A stretch of 13,338 nucleotides of DNA from Shimia_B sp039198835. GTDB lineage: Bacteria > Pseudomonadota > Alphaproteobacteria > Rhodobacterales > Rhodobacteraceae. Under the pieces are notes generated by a model. That model saw nothing but the letters and a program-made list of their open reading frames with translations, made no database searches and was not told the DNA's origin. A program made the translations under genes and the position numbers. Below, in pieces: positions 1-7,837 of the stretch. The stretch lies in contig JBCCTH010000065.1 of assembly GCA_039198835.1 (NCBI GenBank), positions 1-13,338 of the forward strand, given 5' to 3'. The number at the start of each line of letters is the position of its first letter. Position 1 is the first letter of the stretch.

Positions 1-830
1 CGCAGAGCCATCACGGCCCGGTCGATCATGTGATCGCCGCCGCGGGCCCTTCGGCCGGGGCCTCCTATCGGGCGATTGAAACCGGTTGGGCCGATGAGAT
101 CGCCGCCGTGAAGTGGCGCGGATTTGAGACGCTTCTGGCCGCCCTCGCCGCGCAGCCGCCGCTTAAAAGCGGTGTGCTGATCTCTTCATTGTCAACGGTG
201 CTTGGGGGGCTCGGGCTTGCGTCTTATGCAGCCGCCAACGGCGCGGCTGAAGCGCTGGCACGGATGGCAGGCCCCGGCTGGTCGAGCCTCGCGCTCGACG
301 GGTTGGGCGATGGAGAAGGGGGCCTCGCGCTGTCTTTAGCGGCGGCGCAGTGCGTTGATCTTCTGGCTCAGCCCACGGGCGATATCACCTATATGTCCGC
401 GACACCGCTTGACGCGCGGCTCCGTAAATGGGTCACGCCAGCGATGGCCGAGAGGGCGGGCAAGGCTGAGCCCGCGCGGCGCGATGCGCCAGGGTCGCCC
501 GGGTCGCTTGGGTCGCTTGGGCCCCAAGCGGTTGCACCGGCCGATTTGCGCGCCCTCAGCGGGCCTGCGCTCCGGGATGCTGTCGCCGAGATATGGGCGG
601 ATCTTCTTGGCGCGCCGGCGGACTCTCATGAAACGGATTTCTTCGCCGCCGGTGGCGACAGTCTGCTTCTTGTCCAGTTGCTGCCGCGCCTTTCGACCTT
701 GTCGGATGTCGATGTGACGCTGAGCGAGATCATCGACGAGGCGACAATCGAGGGGATGGCCGCACTGTTAGAGCGCGCCGCCGAGCCCTCACCCGCCGAC
801 GAAGACGAGATGGAAGAGGGGGAATTGTGA
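1..830 (+). CDS. Megasynthase C-terminus (partial): ketoreductase (KR) domain followed by a carrier protein (ACP/PCP)
   Basis: The reading frame is open from base 3, so the gene begins outside the window and only its C-terminal part (about 275 residues) is seen. The first part is the second half of a KR domain of the SDR fold. It has the Lys at 111-113, a Ser-Ser-Leu-Ser segment with the Ser at 186-188, and the catalytic Tyr at 225-227 in a YAAAN motif, with Ser and Tyr 13 residues apart and Asn four residues after Tyr. A Gly/Ser/Pro-rich linker follows, then a carrier domain with FFAAGGDSLLL, whose Ser (660-662) should carry phosphopantetheine. The GGDSL form is closer to NRPS-type carriers than to typical PKS ones, so the protein may be a PKS module or an NRPS module with an embedded KR. 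The tail is strongly acidic (DEDEMEEGEL). The stop overlaps the NRPS start. The KR reduces a beta-keto (or alpha-keto) thioester before transfer to the NRPS. Domain calls are secure; the PKS versus NRPS assignment is open. Confidence 0.9.
   Translation, partial: QSHHGPVDHVIAAAGPSAGASYRAIETGWADEIAAVKWRGFETLLAALAAQPPLKSGVLISSLSTVLGGLGLASYAAANGAAEALARMAGPGWSSLALDGLGDGEGGLALSLAAAQCVDLLAQPTGDITYMSATPLDARLRKWVTPAMAERAGKAEPARRDAPGSPGSLGSLGPQAVAPADLRALSGPALRDAVAEIWADLLGAPADSHETDFFAAGGDSLLLVQLLPRLSTLSDVDVTLSEIIDEATIEGMAALLERAAEPSPADEDEMEEGEL
492..521 (+). repeat. 9-bp tandem repeat in the KR-carrier linker
   Basis: Three consecutive copies of a 9-base unit are present (gggtcgccc, gggtcgctt, gggtcgctt), followed by ggg. 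They keep the reading frame and encode a Gly-Ser-Pro / Gly-Ser-Leu / Gly-Ser-Leu stretch in the flexible linker between KR and carrier domain. Changes in copy number would lengthen or shorten the linker without a frameshift. Confidence 0.8.
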
Positions 831-3800
831 GCCCCCCCTCCGTCAGCGACCTGCTTGAGCGCTTGCGCGCGGCGCGTGTCGACCTTTGGCTCGATGGCGC
901 GGGGGCGCTGAAATTCAAGGCGCCCAAGGGCGCTCTGACACCGGCGCTCAGGGCGGAAATCGCGGAAAGGCGCGCTGCCGTGATCGCGGCGCTCGCCGCC
1001 TCTCGACCGGGGCATGCGCAAGCTTCCGAGGCAGACATCACCGCGCTCCTCTCACCCGGTCAATCCCGCTTTCTTATGATCGAGGAGCTCGCCGATGTGG
1101 GCTCGCTTCACACCATCGGCGGCGCGGTTCGGCTCATTGGTCACCATGATCTGGCGGCCCTGCAAACGGCCTGGACAGCGGTTCTTCAAGCCCATCCCGC
1201 GCTGCGCACGCGCTTTGAGCAGGGGCCCGAAGGCCCGGTGCAGCGCATTTCTCAAACGCCCCGCGCGGCGCTGCGCGTGCATTCTGCAAACATAAGCGAG
1301 GCCGAGGCGGAGCGCGCGTCCCGCGCCTTCACGGCGACGCGCATCGACCCTTTCGGGGCAAGCTGCGTGCATGGGGCGCTGTGGGTGCTCGGCCCCGAGC
1401 GCGCTTATCTTGCCGTCGCGCTGCATCACGCCGTGGGCGATGGCTGGTCAGTCGGCATTTTCCTCGAAGATCTCGCCTCAGCCTATGACACTGCCTGCGC
1501 AGAGGGGCGCGCCGCTTTGCCGCCGCGCGCGGGCTATCACGATCTGGGCTATGACGCGCAGAGCCCCCGCGAAGCGGAGAGGCGCGATTGGTGGCGCGCG
1601 CGCCTTGCGGGGCGGCCCCCTCACATTGATCTCATCGCAGATCATCCGCGCCCGGCCGTTCAATCCTTTCTGGGCGCGCAGCGTTCCGCAACGCTCTCAC
1701 CCGAAGAGGCCCGGCGCGTTCGCGACACCGCGCGTGCGATGGGGATCAGCACATTCGCTTTGCTCTCAGCAACATTCGGCGCGCTCATCATGCGCCATGC
1801 CGGTGCCAGCGAGATGCTTCTTGGCGTCGGTGTGAGCGGGCGCGAGACGGCGCGGGCGGATCGCGTCATAGGCCCCTTCGTCAACACATTGCCTGTCCCG
1901 CTCGGCTGCGATTGGGGCAGGCCCGCCGCCGATTTTCTGCGCGCGTCCGCCGCTGAGTTGCGCGCGTGTCTGGCCCATCAAACGACGCCCTTCAATGTCA
2001 TCGTCGAAGATCAGAAGCTCGCGCGCGACGTCTCGCGCCCGCCTCTGGTTCAGGTCTTGGTCACCGAGCAAATGGCGCAGGGTGGCGCAAGGCTCGGCGA
2101 TCTTGACCTCGAGCCGCTCCACGCGCCCTCGCAGACTGCGCGCATGGATCTCTATCTTTCGCTCGAATGGGCCGAGGACGGCGCGCTGTGCGCCGAACTT
2201 GAATTCGCGCTTGCGCTCTTTGAGCCCGCGACAGCGGCCGCAATTCTCGACCAATTCATCGATGCGCTCTGCGCGATCGTCGAAGACGCCACGCGCCCGC
2301 TCTTTGAGGCGCTTCTTGGCCTGAAAAAGACCGGGTCGTCTCTCTCAGGCGCGCCGTTGCCTCAGACCGCGCTGGGCGGTCTGGCATCGCGGGCGCTCGC
2401 GATGGCGGAGGCGCATCCTGACAGGGTGGCGCTTTTGGTCGAAGAGACGCCGGGCAAACCGGACGACCTGCGCGAAGTGAGCTACCGGGGCCTCGCGGAC
2501 GCCGCCGAAGACCTCGCGCTGCGCCTGTTTGAGCTGGGCATAAAAGAGGGCGATCTCGTCGCCATTGATATGCATCGCTCCTATGATTTCGTGGTGGCGA
2601 CGCTGGCCGTTATCTTCGCGGGCGCGGCCTATCTGCCGCTCGACGCCGATCATCCGGACCCGCGCTGGCCTGATATGCTTGCGCGCGCGGGCGTGCGGCT
2701 CACTTTGCGCCACGGCGCGACGCGCGACAGGGCAGGGGGGCCGCCTTCGCTCTTTGTTGATCGCGAAGAGACGGTCGAGCGGCTCGCGGAGGCCGCTGAC
2801 CGCGATCCTGTTTGGGCAAATGCCGCGCCGGGCGACGGGCCCACCTATGTGATGTTCACGAGCGGCTCCACCGGCGCGCCAAAGGCTGTTGCGGTGAGCG
2901 AGGGCGCGGTTTTACGCCTTGTTGATGGGGTCTCTGCCGCCGTGGCCCCGCCGGGGGCGGACATATCGCCTGGCGTGATGCTCATGGCGAGTTCAACAGG
3001 TTTCGATGCGGCCACTCTCGAGCTCTGGGTCCCGCTTTTGACTGGCGCGACCCTCGCCATGGCACCGCCCGGCCCGCAAGCCCCTGATGATCTCGCGGCG
3101 TTCTTGCGGCGCGCGCGCGTCGATACGGCTTGGTTTACCTCCGGGCTTTTCAACGCGCTTGTCGAGGCCGTGCCCGAGGCCCTCGCCGCGCTTGACACCA
3201 TCATCGCGGGCGGTGACCGGCTGAGCGCTGCCCATGTTACCAAGCTCTTGGAGAGGATGCGCCCCGGCGCGCGGGTGATCAACGGCTTTGGTCCCACCGA
3301 GACAACGACCTTCGCGACGCTCCATCCCATGCGGGCCGGGCAGGGGCCGGGAGCGCCGATCATTCCGGCTTCAGTGCCGCTCGGGCAGCCGATTGGCGGG
3401 ACGGAAATCAACATCCTCGATGCGGCTCTGCGCCCTGTGCCGCCCGGCGCTTTGGGCGAGATCGTCATCGGCGGCGCGGGGTTGGCCGCTGGCTATCTGG
3501 GAGATGCCGAACGAACCTCGGAGCGGTTTCGCGCGCTGCCGTACCGCGCCGGGCGTCACTACCTGACCGGCGATCTCGGCCGTATCGGCCCGGGTGGGGC
3601 GCTTGAATATCTCGGCCGCCGCGACGCGCAGATAAAGCTCAGAGGCTTTCGCATCGACCTGGCCGAAATCGAGGCGGCGCTTGCGGATGAACCCGCCATC
3701 GCCAGTGCTGCGGCGACGCTGATCGAGACAAACCACGGGAAAATTCTGGCGGCTTACGTTGTGCCCGAAAGCGGGCAAGCGCCGCGCGAGGCCGCGCTCC

Positions 3801-6800
3801 TTGAGGCGCTGGCGGCAAAGCTGCCCGATTACATGGTGCCAAACCGGATCATGGCACTCGGCGCGCTGCCCATCGGCAAAACCGGCAAGCTCGACCGAAG
3901 GCTCTTGCCCGCGCCCAAGGCGCGCCGCCAAGAGCCGGATCGCCCGCCCGAAGGCCCTGCTGAGACCGCGCTCGCGGAGATTTGGGCACAAGCTCTGGGC
4001 CTTGATCAAGCGAGCCTGGGGGCCAGTGACGGGTTTTTCAGCTTAGGCGGCGATAGCATTGTGGCGATGCAGGTGGCCCATCGTTTGAAAGCGCAGGGTT
4101 GGGCGTTGCGGCTCGTCGATCTTGTCCGCGCCCAACGCCTTGACCATGTCGCCCGCGCAATGACGCGCCTCGACGCTGCGCCCGCCCTTTTCGATGAACC
4201 GGGGCCTGTGCCACTCTCACCGATCCAGGCTGAGCTTTTGCCCGCCATCGGCGCAAAGGCACGTTTCGCGCAATCGGTTTGGCTGAGCTTGGCCACGTCA
4301 CCCGAGACAGCAGCGCTTGAAGCGGCCCTGGCGACGCTGACAGCCCACCATCGCGGCCTGTCATTTGCGTTCGATCAAGGCCGGGCTGCGCTGGGCGCTC
4401 CGCGTGCGCCCGAGTTGCTCACATTCTCCGTTGGCACGCCGCCTGAAGAGATCGAGGCCCGCGTTATCGACGCGCTTGATCTCGCCCGTGGCGCAACCCT
4501 CGCGGCGGGCCGAGTTGGCGGCGATCTTTTCCTGGCCGGGCATCACGCTGTGACTGACATCGCCACATGGCGCTTCTTGCTGAGCGATCTGGCGCATCTT
4601 CTAGAAGAGCCTGACGCGCCGCTCGCCCCGGTGCCGAGCTGGCGGGGCTATCTGAGCGCTCTGAAAGACCGCGCGACGGCGCAGCGCCGAGATGCGGAGC
4701 GCTTACCACCGTCTGATGTGGCCTCGGTTCCGGCCGCTTTGCGCGATAGAATTGCGCATGCCACGCGGGCCGATCTCGCGGCAGGGTCAGGCCAGGTGGC
4801 GGGCGACGAGCTTGAAGGGCTTCTGGGCGTGCTCGCGCGCCATCCCGCGCTGCGGCTCGAAGATGCGCTGACGGCGGGCCTGTCAGCGGTTCTGCAAGCG
4901 CGCGTTGGCGCGGCCGGACGCCGAATTGATCTCGAACGCCATGGGCGCGATATCCCGGGCGTTGATGCGCTCGGGCTCGCCGGATGGTGTACGCTCTTTT
5001 GTCCGCTGCTTCTTGATAAAGGCCAAGCCGCCACGGGGGCCGCCCTTTTTGCCGCGGCCTCTGTGCGGCGCGCGATGCCCGATGAGGGTAAGCTCTGGCT
5101 CGCGTGGAAATGGAGTTCAGAAGATGACGCGACGCGCGCCCGCGCCCGCGCTGTCCCGCCCGCGCTTGCGCTCGTTAATCTGCAACGCAGCGATTTTTCC
5201 GAGCGACGTCATGAAGCCGCGCGGCCCGGCGCGTTCAGGCTTCTTGAGCGCAACGCGGCCGGCATGATCGGCGATGACGTGCCTTTCTCTCACCCGCTTG
5301 AGCTCAATGCGCGGCTCGAAGAGGGCGCGCTCTGTTTTGACATTCTCGCGCATCCTGCCTTGGGGGCCGCAGACGGGATCGCGCGCGCTCTGGCCGACTG
5401 GCTTGGCGCGTTGAGCGGCGCAGAGATGGAGCATGTCGCCAGTGATGTGCGCCTTTATCCGCAGGCGCCCTGGAGCCAGAACCAGCTTTCAGAGGCCGAA
5501 GCGCGTTGGCGGCGCAGGGCACCGGAGACACGCTTTGAAGATGTTTTGCCGCTTTCGCCTCAGCAATACGGCATGCAGATCGAAGCGCTGGCGGGGGAGG
5601 CATCAGCCCAGCATGTCGAACAGGTGGCGCTCACTTTCGAGAGCCCCCTCGATGAGGAGCGCCTTGAGAGCGCTTGGGCGCGTGTCGTGGCCGCGCATCC
5701 GGCGCTGCGCACCGTCTTTGTGGAGAGCCAGGGCGACTGGGCGCAGATCGTGCTGCGCCATGGGCCGCGGCCGGTTTCGCGCGGTGACACGCCCCTTGAG
5801 CGCGTGGCGCGCGATGAGATGCGGGCCTTTGCGCCAGATGAGACCGCCTTCATCAGGCTTGTGCTTTGTGAAGGCGGGCGCGGTCTTGTTCTGACGGTCC
5901 ATCACGCGATCCTCGATGGCTGGTCGCTCGCGCGGGTTCTGGCCGATATCGCGCTGGCCTATGGCGACGAAGCCCATGCGATGGCCCATGACCCCGGCAT
6001 GGCCCCCTATCTTGCCTGGTTGGGCGATCGCGTGCCCGACGCGGATTTCTGGCAGGAGTGGGAAGAGGCACTTCCCGCCTGGTCGCGCATTGAACCGGCG
6101 GAGCGCAGCGCGGCGCGGACGGTTGCGCGCGTGCTTTCCGCTCAGCTTGTCGAGAGGATCAGCGCCAGAGCGCGCGGCGCGGGCCTATCGCCCGCCGCGC
6201 TGAGCCAGGTGGCACTGGCGGCCGTATTGATGGCTGATGAAGGGCGCGCGGAAACCGCATTCTTTGTCACCGATGCCGGTCGCCCCGAAGCGCTGCCCGA
6301 GAGCGCGGAGGCCGTTGGCCTCTTCATCGCCACTTTGCCGATTGCGTTTCGCGCCCAGTCTGCCCCGCCTCTTGAGGCTGCGCGCGCGATGGCGGGCAAG
6401 CTTCGTGAGGCTGTGGGGCAGTGGCCGCCAACGCCGCTCAAGCGGCCCGTGTCTGATGTGCTTCTCGTGTTTGAGAATTATCCGACCGCCGGGGAGACCT
6501 CTGGCGCAGGCATGGCGCGGATCAGCGACGTCAAAAGCACGGGCGCGCGCACGCGCTTCCCGCTCACCTTTCTGGTTATCCCGGGCGAGACATGGCGCAT
6601 CGACTGCGTCCATAACCCGGCCCAGATCGGGGCGGCTCAGGTGGCCGCGTTGCTCACCTCCTATGAGGCGGCTTTAGATGCACTGACGGGCGAGGGCGCG
6701 ACCTGGGAAAGCGTGACGGCGGCGGCCAATAGCGCGTTCGGCGGGCAACGACTTCCGCGACGCGATGCAAAGGCGCTTGAGCGCCTGAGCGTGTCGCCAG

Positions 6801-7837
6801 ATGAAGCAGAGCTCGCTGACATCTGGGAAAAAGTGCTCGGCCATAAGGCGTTTGGGCTCGAGGATCGATTTGATCAGGCGGGCGGGCATTCGCTCGGCCT
6901 GCTGCATCTGGCAACCGAGATCGACAAAAGACTGGGCAAGAAGATCGCTGTTTCAGCCCTTGCCGCCGCGCCGACCCTGCGCAGCCAGGCGCGCCTCTTG
7001 AGCGATGAGCCAATTGCGGGGCGCTCTGCCGTTTCTCCGCTGCGGCTCATGCAAGCGCAAGCGGGCCGAAGCCCGAAGCTCTTGATCCTGCCTGGGGCGG
7101 CGGGCGAGCCATCGGCCTATCGCGCGCTACAGGAAGAACTGCCCGCCGATTGGCACATTGAAATCGCCAGCTATGAGGCGCCCGGCGCGCCTGACGCGCT
7201 TGCCCAGGCGCTTGCACAGGCGCTCGCTGACCGGCGCGATGCCCCCGCGCGGCCCCCCGCTGGACCTTGGACAATCTTGGGGCATTCCTTCGGTGCCGCA
7301 CTCGCGGCCTCGGTCGCGGCGCGCCTCGGGAAACGCGCAATAAAATCGCTCCTCTTGCTCGATCAGCCGACGCCCGATCTCGCGCCGGCCTCTCCAGAAC
7401 GCTCCGATGAGACGCTTGCCTCTGAGATCGCGGAGGCGGCGCGTCGCTACCACGGCAAGGAGGTCGCGCTTGGCGGGGGTGGAACGGCCCCTGAGAGGCT
7501 GGCGCGCGCGCTCGCTCACGCCGGTCTTCTGGCAGATCGCGGGGCTAGCGCGGAGATCGGGACGATGATCATCGCGCGCTACCGCGCCGCGCTCGACGGG
7601 CTTGAGGGCTGGCGGCCCCCCAAGCTTGATGTGCCGGTTTGCATCTTGCGCGCCTCAGAGAGCGAGGCCACCGGCCCCATCGAAGACCCGTCGCTTGGAT
7701 GGGCGCGTGTGAGCGGCGATGAGCCGCGCTGTGTGACCGTCCCCGGCGATCATATCAGCGTTTTGCGCGCGCCCGCGGTCAAAGGGCTCGGCGCGGCCAT
7801 CACGGCATTTTTGCGAGAAAAGACGGAAGTCGAATGA
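827..7837 (+). CDS. Non-ribosomal peptide synthetase, TubC docking-C-A(Val-like)-T-E-C-T-TE
   Basis: The 2336-residue cytoplasmic assembly-line enzyme starts at GTG 827, overlapping the previous stop by 4 bases (GTGA), with a purine-rich GAGGGGG just upstream. Domains, in residues: 1-60 TubC-type beta-hairpin docking domain; about 74-490 condensation (HHAVGDG at 200-206; IGPFVNT); about 510-1030 adenylation (TSGSTG at 678-683, FDAATLE at 726, GFGPTETT near 820, Lys1021); about 1045-1115 carrier (LGGDSI, Ser1077); about 1120-1560 epimerisation (HHAVTDIATW from 1239; ERHGRD with Glu1370; GWCTLF at 1386); about 1570-1985 second condensation (HHAILDG at 1692-1698); about 1988-2060 carrier (AGGHSL, Ser2022); about 2083-2336 type I thioesterase with GHSFG (Ser2154), Asp2179 and His2309 as likely triad. 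The specificity residues, aligned by eye to GrsA, read D-A-L-W-I-G-G-T-F-K, one change from the known valine code DAFWIGGTFK. So the first residue is probably Val, epimerised to D. The last module has no adenylation domain. All catalytic motifs seen look intact. Confidence 0.97.
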   Translation: MSPPSVSDLLERLRAARVDLWLDGAGALKFKAPKGALTPALRAEIAERRAAVIAALAASRPGHAQASEADITALLSPGQSRFLMIEELADVGSLHTIGGAVRLIGHHDLAALQTAWTAVLQAHPALRTRFEQGPEGPVQRISQTPRAALRVHSANISEAEAERASRAFTATRIDPFGASCVHGALWVLGPERAYLAVALHHAVGDGWSVGIFLEDLASAYDTACAEGRAALPPRAGYHDLGYDAQSPREAERRDWWRARLAGRPPHIDLIADHPRPAVQSFLGAQRSATLSPEEARRVRDTARAMGISTFALLSATFGALIMRHAGASEMLLGVGVSGRETARADRVIGPFVNTLPVPLGCDWGRPAADFLRASAAELRACLAHQTTPFNVIVEDQKLARDVSRPPLVQVLVTEQMAQGGARLGDLDLEPLHAPSQTARMDLYLSLEWAEDGALCAELEFALALFEPATAAAILDQFIDALCAIVEDATRPLFEALLGLKKTGSSLSGAPLPQTALGGLASRALAMAEAHPDRVALLVEETPGKPDDLREVSYRGLADAAEDLALRLFELGIKEGDLVAIDMHRSYDFVVATLAVIFAGAAYLPLDADHPDPRWPDMLARAGVRLTLRHGATRDRAGGPPSLFVDREETVERLAEAADRDPVWANAAPGDGPTYVMFTSGSTGAPKAVAVSEGAVLRLVDGVSAAVAPPGADISPGVMLMASSTGFDAATLELWVPLLTGATLAMAPPGPQAPDDLAAFLRRARVDTAWFTSGLFNALVEAVPEALAALDTIIAGGDRLSAAHVTKLLERMRPGARVINGFGPTETTTFATLHPMRAGQGPGAPIIPASVPLGQPIGGTEINILDAALRPVPPGALGEIVIGGAGLAAGYLGDAERTSERFRALPYRAGRHYLTGDLGRIGPGGALEYLGRRDAQIKLRGFRIDLAEIEAALADEPAIASAAATLIETNHGKILAAYVVPESGQAPREAALLEALAAKLPDYMVPNRIMALGALPIGKTGKLDRRLLPAPKARRQEPDRPPEGPAETALAEIWAQALGLDQASLGASDGFFSLGGDSIVAMQVAHRLKAQGWALRLVDLVRAQRLDHVARAMTRLDAAPALFDEPGPVPLSPIQAELLPAIGAKARFAQSVWLSLATSPETAALEAALATLTAHHRGLSFAFDQGRAALGAPRAPELLTFSVGTPPEEIEARVIDALDLARGATLAAGRVGGDLFLAGHHAVTDIATWRFLLSDLAHLLEEPDAPLAPVPSWRGYLSALKDRATAQRRDAERLPPSDVASVPAALRDRIAHATRADLAAGSGQVAGDELEGLLGVLARHPALRLEDALTAGLSAVLQARVGAAGRRIDLERHGRDIPGVDALGLAGWCTLFCPLLLDKGQAATGAALFAAASVRRAMPDEGKLWLAWKWSSEDDATRARARAVPPALALVNLQRSDFSERRHEAARPGAFRLLERNAAGMIGDDVPFSHPLELNARLEEGALCFDILAHPALGAADGIARALADWLGALSGAEMEHVASDVRLYPQAPWSQNQLSEAEARWRRRAPETRFEDVLPLSPQQYGMQIEALAGEASAQHVEQVALTFESPLDEERLESAWARVVAAHPALRTVFVESQGDWAQIVLRHGPRPVSRGDTPLERVARDEMRAFAPDETAFIRLVLCEGGRGLVLTVHHAILDGWSLARVLADIALAYGDEAHAMAHDPGMAPYLAWLGDRVPDADFWQEWEEALPAWSRIEPAERSAARTVARVLSAQLVERISARARGAGLSPAALSQVALAAVLMADEGRAETAFFVTDAGRPEALPESAEAVGLFIATLPIAFRAQSAPPLEAARAMAGKLREAVGQWPPTPLKRPVSDVLLVFENYPTAGETSGAGMARISDVKSTGARTRFPLTFLVIPGETWRIDCVHNPAQIGAAQVAALLTSYEAALDALTGEGATWESVTAAANSAFGGQRLPRRDAKALERLSVSPDEAELADIWEKVLGHKAFGLEDRFDQAGGHSLGLLHLATEIDKRLGKKIAVSALAAAPTLRSQARLLSDEPIAGRSAVSPLRLMQAQAGRSPKLLILPGAAGEPSAYRALQEELPADWHIEIASYEAPGAPDALAQALAQALADRRDAPARPPAGPWTILGHSFGAALAASVAARLGKRAIKSLLLLDQPTPDLAPASPERSDETLASEIAEAARRYHGKEVALGGGGTAPERLARALAHAGLLADRGASAEIGTMIIARYRAALDGLEGWRPPKLDVPVCILRASESEATGPIEDPSLGWARVSGDEPRCVTVPGDHISVLRAPAVKGLGAAITAFLREKTEVE

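Noticed and set aside
492..521. CRISPR-like or mobile-element repeat
   Set aside because: The units are 9 bases, adjacent, in frame and without spacers; it is a coding linker repeat.
2845..3468. Long - strand open frame inside the adenylation domain (also similar ones at 3371-4009 and 7127-7519)
   Set aside because: These are shadow frames of GC-rich coding sequence, low in recognisable motifs and fully inside clear NRPS domains.
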